Positions 8,512 to 17,385 of a stretch of 64,000 nucleotides of DNA are shown piece after piece. The position numbers and the translations under genes were made by a program. The notes beneath the pieces were generated by a model that worked only from the letters and a program-made list of their open reading frames with translations, searched no databases and had not been told where the DNA came from. Every line of letters starts with the position of its first letter. Position 1 is the first letter of the stretch. Origin of the DNA: Thaumasiovibrio sp043421945 (GTDB lineage: Bacteria > Pseudomonadota > Gammaproteobacteria > Enterobacterales > Vibrionaceae); assembly GCA_043421945.1 (NCBI GenBank), contig JBHOGO010000001.1:166955-230954 (forward strand), written 5' to 3'.

Positions 8512-10149
8512 CTACTCCTCTACCTGCTGCAATTGCTGTAATGCATATAATCGTTGACGAACAAACGCTTGCGACGCCTCAGAAACCCCGCCTAAACGTT
8601 GTGTTTCTTGATAGGCTTTTTGAGCGTCGACCGCTTCCCCTTCTCGATCAGAGGCAATGGCAAGTCCGAGCCACCAGCGCCCATCTTCTGGGTAGTGCGT
8701 CACTAGGTATTGATAGCTCTCTAAAGCTGCACCGTTATCACTGAGCTGTTGAGCTAGCGCACCACGCATCGCGGCATATTCAGGCGAAGGTGATACAAAC
8801 CAATCCGATAAAACCGAGAGGGCCGTTTGGGATTGCGACTCCCTTGCTAATAGTTTAGCCATTGTTAAACGTAATGACTCACTGCTTGGGTTACGAGCGA
8901 TACCTTCTTGTAAAATGGTTAGTGCTTCACGGGTTTCTCGACGCCCATAATGTAGGGCTGCGACCTGCGAGCGTATATCTTCACGTGCGGGAGCAAAACG
9001 AAGCGCAGATTGATACTCGGCTAACGCCTTACGGATATCACCAACATCCAATGCCTCTTGGGCTCGCTTAACCGCTACCTCTGCAAGCTGAGCCGGTGAC
9101 ATACTCTCTACCTTAACTTCAATACTCGCCGGTGGAACCTCCTCACCGAGTTGCTCATGCTCACTGACGAATGGAGAAAGCAAAGCGCTAGCCGAGCCCT
9201 GTGGTGCTGTTTCTTCATGCACGGCTTCTACAGGTGCACTTGCGGCTGTTGTATCAGCCTCTGTCGATAAAGATCCAGGCTCTGAAATATCGTGAGTTGC
9301 GGTCACCTCAACAGCAAGGGGAGTATCTGTATTTACAGAGCGAGTTCGTTCTAAACTCACTTCAGAATCGGGGTTTAACCGGGCTTGATCAACGCGTCGT
9401 AATAGTGAGGAAGCATTAATATCCGTAGCTGAAAGCGGTACGCTACCCTGCCTATTTGCACGTCGATAGGCATCAACGCTTGGCGCTAAAAACTCCACGG
9501 CTGTTGGTTTTACCATTACACTGAGTGAAGCAGTTCGCTCTCCACCAGCCCGCTGTCCAATGACATCAACAGGTTCATCGTTGACATAAAGAAGTGTTTC
9601 AATCACCGGAATTTCCGAACTCACTAACTCAGGATTAAGTGTATTCGACTCCAATGAGGCTTCCCCCACACTCTCTTTCTCATCGACTGAAGAGGCAGTA
9701 ACGTCACTAACGGCTATCGTCGTTACAGACGATCCCACCATGTCAGGATTCTCAATGCCAGAGCCTTTAATATCAAAGTCTTCAATGCCAGAACCTTCAT
9801 TGCCTAAGCCTTCAACGGATGAAGCTTCAATAGCTAAAGCTCCAGTTGCTATATCGTCAGTAGCTATATCCTCAATAGCGATATCCTCGACAGCTTCCAT
9901 CTTATCCCCTACGATTGGAGCCACATCTGACGATGCCTCAAGAGATGGGTTCGAGTAAGCACTTCCAAAGCCAGCCGCCCCCAACCACCATGCCCCCCCA
10001 GCAACAGCGGACAAAACAACAATAGCGATAATTCGCTTAGGCCAGCGTGAAGGAATAGGGTCGATATAAGCGGCTTGCAACCGAGGCTGTTCGGCACCCT
10101 CGGCCTTTTGCTCTGATATTTGCTGCAGCATCTTATTGATGGCACTCAT
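8512..10149 (-). CDS. mshN: MshN, TPR-containing MSHA biogenesis protein
   Basis: The protein has 545 residues, with a cytoplasmic start MSAINKMLQQISEQ, one membrane helix (about 35-57, RIIAIVVLSAVAGGAWWLGAAGF) and a long periplasmic region. Residues 70-340 are acidic, repetitive and low in complexity. The last 200 form tetratricopeptide repeats (AEYQSALRFAPAREDIRSQV, LTILQEGIARNPSSESLRL and others). The same design, membrane anchor plus TPR, is known for MshN. It may act like PilF/GspA-type helpers in secretin or platform assembly, which is inference. The DNA of the linker holds short tandem repeats at 9751-9892 that could vary in number. Confidence 0.88.
   Translation of the reverse strand: MSAINKMLQQISEQKAEGAEQPRLQAAYIDPIPSRWPKRIIAIVVLSAVAGGAWWLGAAGFGSAYSNPSLEASSDVAPIVGDKMEAVEDIAIEDIATDDIATGALAIEASSVEGLGNEGSGIEDFDIKGSGIENPDMVGSSVTTIAVSDVTASSVDEKESVGEASLESNTLNPELVSSEIPVIETLLYVNDEPVDVIGQRAGGERTASLSVMVKPTAVEFLAPSVDAYRRANRQGSVPLSATDINASSLLRRVDQARLNPDSEVSLERTRSVNTDTPLAVEVTATHDISEPGSLSTEADTTAASAPVEAVHEETAPQGSASALLSPFVSEHEQLGEEVPPASIEVKVESMSPAQLAEVAVKRAQEALDVGDIRKALAEYQSALRFAPAREDIRSQVAALHYGRRETREALTILQEGIARNPSSESLRLTMAKLLARESQSQTALSVLSDWFVSPSPEYAAMRGALAQQLSDNGAALESYQYLVTHYPEDGRWWLGLAIASDREGEAVDAQKAYQETQRLGGVSEASQAFVRQRLYALQQLQQVEE
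9751..9892 (-). repeat. Short tandem repeats inside the mshN linker
   Basis: Three 15-bp units sit head to tail at 9848-9892 (plus-strand reading GCTATATCGTCAGTA, GCTATATCCTCAATA, GCGATATCCTCGACA). Next to them is a 30-bp imperfect duplication at 9751-9810 that begins TCAATGCCAGA in both copies. All units are multiples of 3 bp, so changes in number would lengthen or shorten the acidic MshN linker without a frameshift. Confidence 0.75.
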
Positions 10150-10155
10150 GTCAAC

Positions 10156-10998
10156 TTACCTCCAAGCCCAAGCTAGCATCGAGTCCATCGCTGGCAATCG
10201 GGCGTCTTGAGTATCGTTAATGGCAGCGACAATAGCCTGACGCTCAATATGGCGGGTCTTGCTTGCAAAGGCGTGCAGCAACGCTTTATGGCACAGAACG
10301 TTAATCACCCGAGGAATGCCTCGGCTCGCCTTCCAAATAAGACGATATCCAGCCATATGGAAAAGAGGGATTGATTGACCACTACATTGTAAACGATGCT
10401 CAATATAGGCCTTGGTTTCCGCCAAATTCAGCGGCCTCAGTTGTGCACTGAAACTAATTCTCTGCCGCAGTTGGCGAAGATGGTGCTGACCTAAACGCTG
10501 GTCTAACTCAGGCTGTCCAATCAAAACGACTTGGATCAATTTCTCTTGCTCTGTCTCTAAGTTAGCCAGTAATCGAATCGCTTCTAATGCTTCATCTGAA
10601 AGCGCTTGTGCTTCATCAATAATCACAACCGCTTTTTTCCCTTGCTGACGAAACGCTATGACTTGTCGCTGCAATGCACCAAGTACATCGGTATCCATCT
10701 CTAGTGGGATTTCATATTCCTGCGCAATGACTTCACGTAGAGCATCGCCATCGAGGCTCGGTGTCGGGACATAGGCTAAGGCGTAGTGCTCAGGTAACTG
10801 TTGGATCAGCAAGCGACACAGCAAGGTTTTCCCTGTCCCCACCTCGCCACTAATTTTGATGATACCCTCACCCATATCAAGTGCGGCTAAGGCCGTATTA
10901 ATCGCTTCAACATGGGGTGGCATCGCATAAAACAGCGCAGTATTCGGCGTTAATGAGAAAGGCAGCTGAGTGAGACCAAAATGCGTTTCGTACATCAT
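10156..10998 (-). CDS. mshM: MshM, ExeA-like AAA+ ATPase
   Basis: The protein has 280 residues. It opens MMYETHFGLTQLPFSLTPNTALFY, typical of the ExeA/GspA family. Walker A is GEVGTGKT near residue 50, Walker B is VVIIDEAQ near residue 125, and an arginine-rich sensor region follows (LRQRISFSAQLRPLN). Unlike ExeA it has no carboxy-terminal peptidoglycan-binding domain or membrane helix. Its start overlaps the mshL stop and mshN follows after 6 bp. The family acts in secretin assembly through the cell wall. Here the MshM ATPase could work together with the membrane-bound MshN, which is an inference. Confidence 0.9.
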   Translation of the reverse strand: MMYETHFGLTQLPFSLTPNTALFYAMPPHVEAINTALAALDMGEGIIKISGEVGTGKTLLCRLLIQQLPEHYALAYVPTPSLDGDALREVIAQEYEIPLEMDTDVLGALQRQVIAFRQQGKKAVVIIDEAQALSDEALEAIRLLANLETEQEKLIQVVLIGQPELDQRLGQHHLRQLRQRISFSAQLRPLNLAETKAYIEHRLQCSGQSIPLFHMAGYRLIWKASRGIPRVINVLCHKALLHAFASKTRHIERQAIVAAINDTQDARLPAMDSMLAWAWR

Positions 10999-12584
10999 TA
11001 TCCCCCTGGGAACCAGCTGTCTAATAAGTTTCGAGAGCGTTCGATTTCATTCTGCCACGTGTCGGCACCAACGACTGTTGGTCGAATTAAAATGACCAGT
11101 TCAGTTTTGGTCGTGAGCTTAGAGACATTACGAAATAGGTGCCCTAATGCGGGTATATCACCGAGAAGAGGTACCTTAGAAACAAGGTCTGTCGTTCCAG
11201 TTCTCATCAGGCCACCAATCACAACCACATCCCCACTACGCGCATGAATAATAGAATCAGACTCCCGAATAGAGCTACTCGCTAGAGGCAAACTCAGTGA
11301 ACCTTGGCTGTCGCCTAAATCGATCTGCTTAACATCCTCACTGACCTCGATAACCGCAGGGTGGACATGCAGCAGTACTCCCCCATCATCATCAATTTGT
11401 GGGGTGACATCTAAAGAGATACCAGAAAAGAAAGCCGTGAGTTCTAAATCTGAAGTAACATTGTTATTCTCAGTACTTGAGTTACTGGAAATATTCGTCA
11501 CAAAGTACTCATCATTCCCTACTTTGATCACCGCTTTTTGATTATTGGCAGCCGTGACTCGCGGACTCGATAGTACGTTGACATCACCTTGTGTCTCCAT
11601 AAAGCTCAAGACTGCTTCAAAGTTACCGTCTCCAATCGTAATGTTTGTTTGACCGCCAAGTAACGCCCCGATGTTATCTTGCCCTGGCAGCGATGACCCC
11701 GCAGAAGGACGACCAAATCCAATCACTGTACTGCCAATCGTCTTAGTAATATTGCTCCAATTTATCCCTTGCTGGTAGCCATCGCTTAAGGTGACTTCTA
11801 ATATTTTCGCTTCCAAAATGACCTGACGACGTAAGCGCTGTTGAGATAAACCTAAGAAGTGGCGCACTTCGCGTAACTGATCGGCAGGCGCGCGAACCGT
11901 CACAAGGCTGGCTTGCGGAGAGACCACCACCGTTTGACCGTCACCATTGCCAATAATGGCTGTAATGGTTTGTTCTAGTTGAGACCAAAACTGGCTGTCT
12001 GATTGGGTATTAATCAACGTACCACCAGATTGGCTGCTTGTCGTTCCGCTGCCAGAGTCGCTATTGGCAATGGAGCCAGTACTGACCGACGTCGTTGAAG
12101 TGCCTTGGCGCGTCAACTGCAAGTAATCAACTTTGAACGTCTCTGTTCGCAGTCCTGATGGGAACACTTGAATAATGTTATTTCTTCTTTGTATTTCATA
12201 CCCATAAATATCTGACACCACCTCAATGACTTCATCCAGAGACACGGATTGCAAGCTAAGGCTCACGATCCCCGTTACTCCGGGATGAACAACCACGCTA
12301 TAAGAAGTATCTTGAACGAGGCTGCCAAAGAAGGTATGCACATCAATACCTTGAGCATTAATACTAAAACGCGACTCTTCCTTCTCAACAGCCGCCACGC
12401 CAGAAAAATCTAGCCCCGTTGGCATCAGATCAGCATTGACCTCTTGCGGTAACGCAACTAATGATTGCGCATCCGATTCGTGTAATGCTTGATTTAGCTC
12501 TCGCTGAATATCTTCAGGCGGCTGGCGGGTCATCGAACACCCCGCCAACGTCATCAGTAGTCCTACTATTATCCCTATTCGCAT
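10998..12584 (-). CDS. mshL: MshL, outer-membrane secretin
   Basis: The protein has about 528 residues. A lipoprotein signal MRIGIIVGLLMTLAGC ends in lipobox LAGC. An N-domain/STN-like region (about 70-190) precedes a Ser/Thr/Gly linker (about 165-205), and the secretin domain occupies the last 250 residues (VNVLSSPRVTAANNQKAVIKVG, VVVIGGLMRTGTTDLVSKVPLLGDIPALGHLF). It forms the outer-membrane pore through which the pilus leaves. The start is ATG 12582-12584 with AGG about 7 nt upstream. A GTG one codon earlier is possible. Confidence 0.95.
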   Translation of the reverse strand: MRIGIIVGLLMTLAGCSMTRQPPEDIQRELNQALHESDAQSLVALPQEVNADLMPTGLDFSGVAAVEKEESRFSINAQGIDVHTFFGSLVQDTSYSVVVHPGVTGIVSLSLQSVSLDEVIEVVSDIYGYEIQRRNNIIQVFPSGLRTETFKVDYLQLTRQGTSTTSVSTGSIANSDSGSGTTSSQSGGTLINTQSDSQFWSQLEQTITAIIGNGDGQTVVVSPQASLVTVRAPADQLREVRHFLGLSQQRLRRQVILEAKILEVTLSDGYQQGINWSNITKTIGSTVIGFGRPSAGSSLPGQDNIGALLGGQTNITIGDGNFEAVLSFMETQGDVNVLSSPRVTAANNQKAVIKVGNDEYFVTNISSNSSTENNNVTSDLELTAFFSGISLDVTPQIDDDGGVLLHVHPAVIEVSEDVKQIDLGDSQGSLSLPLASSSIRESDSIIHARSGDVVVIGGLMRTGTTDLVSKVPLLGDIPALGHLFRNVSKLTTKTELVILIRPTVVGADTWQNEIERSRNLLDSWFPGG

Positions 12585-12591
12585 CACTTAC

Positions 12592-12933
12592 CTACTGTTT
12601 AATATCATTTGGATACAAAGCCAAATTGATGGTGCGGTGATCCCTTCGAAGGGCCACCCGGTTGGGTTCAATGCTGGCAACATAATAACCATTCACACGC
12701 TCACCTACCGCCACCGTCTCACCGTCCAGTACCGCACGACAACGAGAAAGACAGATAATGCCGCTTAATACAGGTTCTCGTTCTTGCACAACCACGCCGC
12801 TATCTGTTGTTTGCACAATCTTCCCTCCACCAATAGGGGCGGTTGGGTCGATCAAACCTTCAGCAAACAGACTCAATGGCCATATAAGAACCGCATACAA
12901 GGCTATCCGTTTCGCATTTCGATGCTTAACCAC
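12592..12933 (-). CDS. mshK: MshK, small periplasmic MSHA protein (PilP-like role)
   Basis: The protein has 113 residues from a GTG at 12931-12933 with GAGAGG about 9 nt upstream, overlapping the mshJ stop by 3 bp. Longer versions starting at 13140 would lie inside mshJ and are rejected. The signal peptide is VVKHRNAKRIALYAVLIWPL, ending near SLFAEG. The mature part starts DPTAPIGG and contains an ERVNGYYVASIEPNRVAL segment typical of PilP/GspC-like homology-region domains. It is expected to bridge the inner platform and the secretin in the periplasm. Confidence 0.83.
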   Translation of the reverse strand: MVKHRNAKRIALYAVLIWPLSLFAEGLIDPTAPIGGGKIVQTTDSGVVVQEREPVLSGIICLSRCRAVLDGETVAVGERVNGYYVASIEPNRVALRRDHRTINLALYPNDIKQ

Positions 12934-13561
12934 TGATAAATACCTCTCTCGGCCCAAGTGTATATAAGACGAGCCGCAGCTGAGCTTTGGGGTAACTCGA
13001 TACTTCGTAGTCAAAGCTTTCCCAGTAAAAAGCCACAGGAAGCCCTTCAAGCGCAGTAAGATAAGCAAAAATATCGTTATAGCCGCCGTGTAATACCAGC
13101 TCAACAGGGTGAATGTAGTACCCGCCTCCCTCCGCAGCATTCAAGCGCCGAGAAGGCAGAGATCGCATCGCTTGCAACGAGACACTGCCTGTTTTTGCTA
13201 ACGCTTGCTCTATCACCACGGCCATATGGCTTGGAGTAACCAGCTGACTCACTCTATCTTTGAGCTGTGCCTGCAAGGCGTCATGCTGTTTCTCTAAACC
13301 AATAATTTTGTCGTTGAGTGCTTTGTCAGGATCCTGTTGCAGGCGTAGATTCGCTAACTCGATCTGCTGCTCTCGCGTCACGATCTGTTGCTGCTTTATT
13401 TTGAGATCGACACGCTTTTGCTGTGCACTCAGAAACGTTGGCTCTAATAACTGAAGCCCACCCACAAAAATAATCGCAGCCCAACCCAGTAATACGATGA
13501 GGTATTTTTCCCTTTGTGACATGACCAGGAATTTCTCTGACCACTCTTCCCACTTCTTCAT
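12926..13561 (-). CDS. mshJ: MshJ, PilO/GspM-like platform protein
   Basis: The protein has 211 residues: a short cytoplasmic part, one membrane helix (about 18-40, EKYLIVLLGWAAIIFVGGLQ), a coiled coil (about 45-105, rich in Gln, Leu, Lys and Glu) and a small ferredoxin-like periplasmic domain ending YTLGPREVFISG. This is the PilO/GspM architecture. With MshI it should form the alignment complex linking motor and secretin. It is 8 bp downstream of mshI. Confidence 0.88.
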   Translation of the reverse strand: MKKWEEWSEKFLVMSQREKYLIVLLGWAAIIFVGGLQLLEPTFLSAQQKRVDLKIKQQQIVTREQQIELANLRLQQDPDKALNDKIIGLEKQHDALQAQLKDRVSQLVTPSHMAVVIEQALAKTGSVSLQAMRSLPSRRLNAAEGGGYYIHPVELVLHGGYNDIFAYLTALEGLPVAFYWESFDYEVSSYPKAQLRLVLYTLGPREVFISG

Positions 13562-13569
13562 GGTCCTTC

Positions 13570-15033
13570 CTATTTGGGACGATTAACCGTATTGGTTTGT
13601 AATGTGAACTGTAAGTCCTGATTCACATCTCTCTCTATCGCGAGATGGCGAAATCCGCGTTCAATCAAATGTGGTCTCGATTTGAATTGCTGCACCCAAG
13701 CCGGAACGGATTCCGGTGCCGCCGCATAGCCTTTGATGTCCATCATCGGGCCACGAATAGCAATGCGCCGCAATGAGACATCTTGGCGGTGAATAGCGGC
13801 TAAATCTTTCATTACACCCGCATAACCAACAGTTAAGCTATCATCGTGCGCATCGATGGCTCGCATAGAGGCACGATTATCAGCAATGCTTTTTTCGAGT
13901 ACACGAACTCGCTGTAACGTCTCCTCACTCGGCTGGCGAGCTGCCAGCTGCGCTTCTAATGTGGCATGCTGCGAGTTGAGCCCGCTCAATGTACGGTTCT
14001 CTATCACTAATAACTCGGATGTTTTCATCTCTTGCCAATAGAAGTAACCCCAGCCCCCTCCAATCAATAGCCCACCTAAAAGCCAACTCGCGACGACGTT
14101 CGTTAACGTCAGCCATTCTTTCTTAGGGCGCATATCTTCGGGGTACAAATTGGGGGCGCTGTCAGGGTTATCCATCGCCCCCAACGCAATGAGAACACCA
14201 ATGGGGAGTATGGTCTCCTTTTCATTTAGCAAGCTAATCACTGACACATTGAGCCGGCCGGAAAGCTCGTTAGCCAGCGTTAAGCTATCTTCACCATCAC
14301 AGTACACTTTAACGGTAGAGACCGCTTTTCCTCGTAACTGAGGAGATAAATAGTCTAGAGAACGCTGCAGCTCTAGCGCTAACGAATCAAGAACAAGTGG
14401 GTTAGCATCTTCACCCGTAATTGGACTTTGAATACCTCGCACCTGACGCTGAAGACAGTGGGCTTGATCAACGTAAGCCGCCAGCATCACCCCGCCTTTA
14501 CCTTGTCGATAAAGCAGCATCTCACTACTGTCTGGTGACATCGCATACCCAAGCATCGCCTCTTCAACGCTAATGCCAGCCAACGAGACACCAACCTTAT
14601 CGCATAACGCAATCAGACTCTTTACGCGCTCACGATGGGTAATATAGGTTTGCAATTTATTACCGATGCTACTTAACACGCCTGCAGCAACGATTTTCGA
14701 AGGGGATTCATTAACAAGATCTTTGACTAAGAAAGGTAAAGCCGTTGACCATTCAGCCTCAGGGATATCAGGTTTATCGATAGAGAGGCTTTGATATTGC
14801 CCTTGCCCGAGAATTAACTGAATCGTGTAGTCAGCAAGGCCTAACTCTTTAACTGCGTCCTTTAGCGCATCATCCATGGCAGTTGGCGTTGGGACCGCTT
14901 TAAAGACCCACGAAAAATCGGGGTCGTGACGAGATTGACCTTTGACGGCATAAATACCATCAGCCAACACCGCAATTGCAGCACTTTTTGAAGACAGTTT
15001 ACGAGAGGTAAACCGTTGTCGCCATTTATTCAC
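13570..15033 (-). CDS. mshI: MshI, PilM-PilN type platform protein
   Basis: The protein has 487 residues. The first 300 or so form a cytoplasmic actin-like (PilM/GspL-type) domain. A membrane helix follows at about residues 318-338 (VVASWLLGGLLIGGGWGYFYW), and a coiled-coil plus small periplasmic domain finishes the protein (PilN-like). It thus joins in one chain what PilM and PilN do separately in Pseudomonas-type systems. It is the first gene of the mshI-Q run. The 149 bp upstream hold a plausible sigma-70 promoter (TTGTCA, 18 bp, TATCTT on the minus strand). Confidence 0.9.
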   Translation of the reverse strand: MNKWRQRFTSRKLSSKSAAIAVLADGIYAVKGQSRHDPDFSWVFKAVPTPTAMDDALKDAVKELGLADYTIQLILGQGQYQSLSIDKPDIPEAEWSTALPFLVKDLVNESPSKIVAAGVLSSIGNKLQTYITHRERVKSLIALCDKVGVSLAGISVEEAMLGYAMSPDSSEMLLYRQGKGGVMLAAYVDQAHCLQRQVRGIQSPITGEDANPLVLDSLALELQRSLDYLSPQLRGKAVSTVKVYCDGEDSLTLANELSGRLNVSVISLLNEKETILPIGVLIALGAMDNPDSAPNLYPEDMRPKKEWLTLTNVVASWLLGGLLIGGGWGYFYWQEMKTSELLVIENRTLSGLNSQHATLEAQLAARQPSEETLQRVRVLEKSIADNRASMRAIDAHDDSLTVGYAGVMKDLAAIHRQDVSLRRIAIRGPMMDIKGYAAAPESVPAWVQQFKSRPHLIERGFRHLAIERDVNQDLQFTLQTNTVNRPK

Positions 15034-15074
15034 TGCCGCTCCTTGACACTAAATAACTAAAATAAAGGTATAGC

Positions 15075-15132
15075 TTGTTAAGATATTAATAATAATAGAT
15101 TAATGACAACGACTTCGTGCATTAAAGTGCAT
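15075..15132 (-). promoter_or_regulatory. Candidate mshI promoter with an upstream direct repeat
   Basis: On the minus strand TTGTCA (plus 15104-15109) and TATCTT about 18 bp downstream resemble a -35/-10 pair facing mshI. Immediately upstream of the -35 lie two copies of ATGCAC 10 bp apart (15117-15122 and 15127-15132), on one face of the helix. This could be an operator or activator site. The call is pattern-based only. Confidence 0.4.
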
Positions 15133-15182
15133 AAAAGAGTAAGCAGTTTGAGTTGCCTCTCAAAGACAAAGTCATTATCTCA

Positions 15183-17093
15183 CTAATGCTTTAACCTTAG
15201 CTCGGCACCAAAAAATCGCCCCTGTCCAATAATGACACCAAGAGTCTGTAAGCTCTGCCACTCTTTCTTCGTCTCAACGCCGACCGCAACAAGCTCAGTG
15301 GCTGTGTCGGCACAAGAGCCCAACATACTCCGTATGAACAGCTGATTTTCTGGACGTTGTTCGATATCCTTCACTAAGCTACGGTGCAATTTAAGGTACC
15401 GTGGCTCTAAATCTTTAATGTAATGCATGCTAACGATCGACCGGCCAGCATGATCAATAACAAGCCCCGCCCCCAGCCCATTAATCAAACGAGCAAATGG
15501 TCTCAATGCATCTAAGCTTGAAACGGCACTCGCTTCTGAAATCTCGATGGCAAGCTTGGCAAGATGACGTCGCGGGCACTGCAGTAGTTCATGTGAGAGC
15601 CAACGATAAAAAGCACGGTTAGTTAAAGAGGTGACACTCACATTAATAGAGATAGGGGTATCAACGAGTGCTAACTGTGACAATGCCTGCTGAACCATCA
15701 CGCGATCTAAGCGCGTGATATACCCCACCTCTTTCATAACAGGGATAAAGCGTGAGGCTTTAATTAAGACGCCATTTTCGTCACGAATTCTCGCCAACAG
15801 CTCCCGATGTAGCACCTGGTCATTTGACATGACAGGTTGTTGATACAGAACGGGGCCATCCCCGTCCAAAATGCGGTCGAACAACGTTCGCCAACGCACA
15901 TTCCCTCGCCCAACATCAAGCTGACTCTCTTTGCGGAAAGCAAACCAGCTATTTGCTCCCTGCAGCTGTGCACTTTTCAGTGCCATATCAGCTTCATCCA
16001 TCACCCGACCACGTCGTTCTCCTGAAACAAAGTAGCTCACTCCGATATGACACCAATTGTCGATATCCAACGGTTGCGGTGGGGCCAGCTTCTCAAGCGC
16101 TTTCAAAAGCTGGTTAATGAAGCTAGAGACTTCACTCTCTATCGGGTTCGCTAACATCAAAGCAAACTCCGCATCGTAATAACGAGAGAAAACCACATCA
16201 GGAAAACGTTGGGTAAAATTACTAATCACCATCGCTGCATCTTTTACAAACTCATCAGCAATGTGATCGTTACTGTCAGCTTTGAGATCGTCAAAATCCG
16301 CAATACGAATAAGAATAACCACACCGCTATTATCACTCTCTTTAAGCAGTGAATTTAAACGACTATCAAAGAGAACTCGGTTGGCTGTTCCCGTTAATTG
16401 GTCAAGGAAGGTATGGGTACGAATAAAGGTATCAAACCGACTACGCTCTTGACGCGCATGGTGTAATTCTGCAATCACTTGATCTAGCGCTAAGCTTGCA
16501 GTGGCAGGCCATTCCGATTCTTGACCGAGGCTATATTCATCCATTCGTCCTGCGAGAATCATCCTACCCCGCGTCTCCAGTACTTCTGAACCATGAAGTT
16601 GTTTTCTCAGCCAATCGATGCCAAAAACAACCCCAATACCGATGATAAGGATAGCGAGTGTAATTGAACTCATTGCCCCCAATGAGTAGCTTGTGTAAGT
16701 AAGAGCAGGGACGGAAGTCACCGTAATTTGCAGGTCGGGGTTGTGAGTCAGTTGATAAACTAACTCAAAGCGCTGAGTGCTCGGGGCGGTATATTTGACC
16801 TGTTCATAGTGAAAAACGCTACCCGCATGATTAGAAATATCAAACTCAATGATCTCTCCGGCACGGAGTAATTTGGGTAACCAGTCTTGAATATTACGTA
16901 CGCCTTCCGGATCGGAAAGCTCTTCATCAATGACATTGATCATGCCATTAAAATAGTTACTCACCGCACTGTCAGCTAAGTACCGAAAGCTCAGTGAACC
17001 ACCGATAAAAAGGACAAGGATGGCACAAAACACAACAATAGTAACAAACGCAACTAAGCGGTTGCTGAGTTTCATCCCTGATGCTTTTCTCAT
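15183..17093 (-). CDS. csrD: CsrD/MshH family protein with degenerate GGDEF and EAL domains
   Basis: The protein has 636 residues. Two membrane helices (about 11-32 and 140-162) enclose a periplasmic region, followed by a HAMP-like linker. The GGDEF-family domain carries RYYDAEF (near residue 305) in place of GGDEF. The EAL-family domain carries RELLARI (near 430) in place of EAL. Neither enzymatic signature is intact, as in E. coli CsrD, which binds RNA-turnover factors and promotes RNase E decay of CsrB/C. In Vibrio the gene is called mshH and precedes mshI. AAGGA before the ATG at 17091-17093 fits a ribosome site. A role in the Csr pathway is inferred from the family. Confidence 0.88.
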   Translation of the reverse strand: MRKASGMKLSNRLVAFVTIVVFCAILVLFIGGSLSFRYLADSAVSNYFNGMINVIDEELSDPEGVRNIQDWLPKLLRAGEIIEFDISNHAGSVFHYEQVKYTAPSTQRFELVYQLTHNPDLQITVTSVPALTYTSYSLGAMSSITLAILIIGIGVVFGIDWLRKQLHGSEVLETRGRMILAGRMDEYSLGQESEWPATASLALDQVIAELHHARQERSRFDTFIRTHTFLDQLTGTANRVLFDSRLNSLLKESDNSGVVILIRIADFDDLKADSNDHIADEFVKDAAMVISNFTQRFPDVVFSRYYDAEFALMLANPIESEVSSFINQLLKALEKLAPPQPLDIDNWCHIGVSYFVSGERRGRVMDEADMALKSAQLQGANSWFAFRKESQLDVGRGNVRWRTLFDRILDGDGPVLYQQPVMSNDQVLHRELLARIRDENGVLIKASRFIPVMKEVGYITRLDRVMVQQALSQLALVDTPISINVSVTSLTNRAFYRWLSHELLQCPRRHLAKLAIEISEASAVSSLDALRPFARLINGLGAGLVIDHAGRSIVSMHYIKDLEPRYLKLHRSLVKDIEQRPENQLFIRSMLGSCADTATELVAVGVETKKEWQSLQTLGVIIGQGRFFGAELRLKH

Positions 17094-17385
17094 ATTTCCT
17101 TTCTCATCTTTATCGCAAGTAAAAACCCAACGCTCACGCTGTACTTTATTGTGAATAACTCAGCAAATGGATATCGATAGTTCGTATAAAGTATGTCATT
17201 TTCAGGCAGTTATTTCACTAATGTTTTACACTTCGTCTAAAACTCACTATAAAGCATAGCGAACATTGCAAACTGATTGACGCTTTATGCTATGAAATGC
17301 AAATTATTCCCTTTTCTCTTTATGCATCCTTGAGTTATCTCTCTCTTCACGCCACCATAAGCACCACTAGAAATCGGAGAAGCGC

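Noticed and set aside
12934..13140. A longer amino terminus for mshK starting at 13140
   Set aside because: The added segment lies fully inside mshJ and reads as out-of-frame sequence. The GTG at 12933 has a good ribosome site directly before the signal peptide.
17100..17385. Inverted repeats with ATAAAGC/GCATAG in the csrD-LysR gap
   Set aside because: The two copies share pieces but do not form a consistent inverted or direct repeat, so no operator was called. Nothing else is supported in this 292-bp gap.
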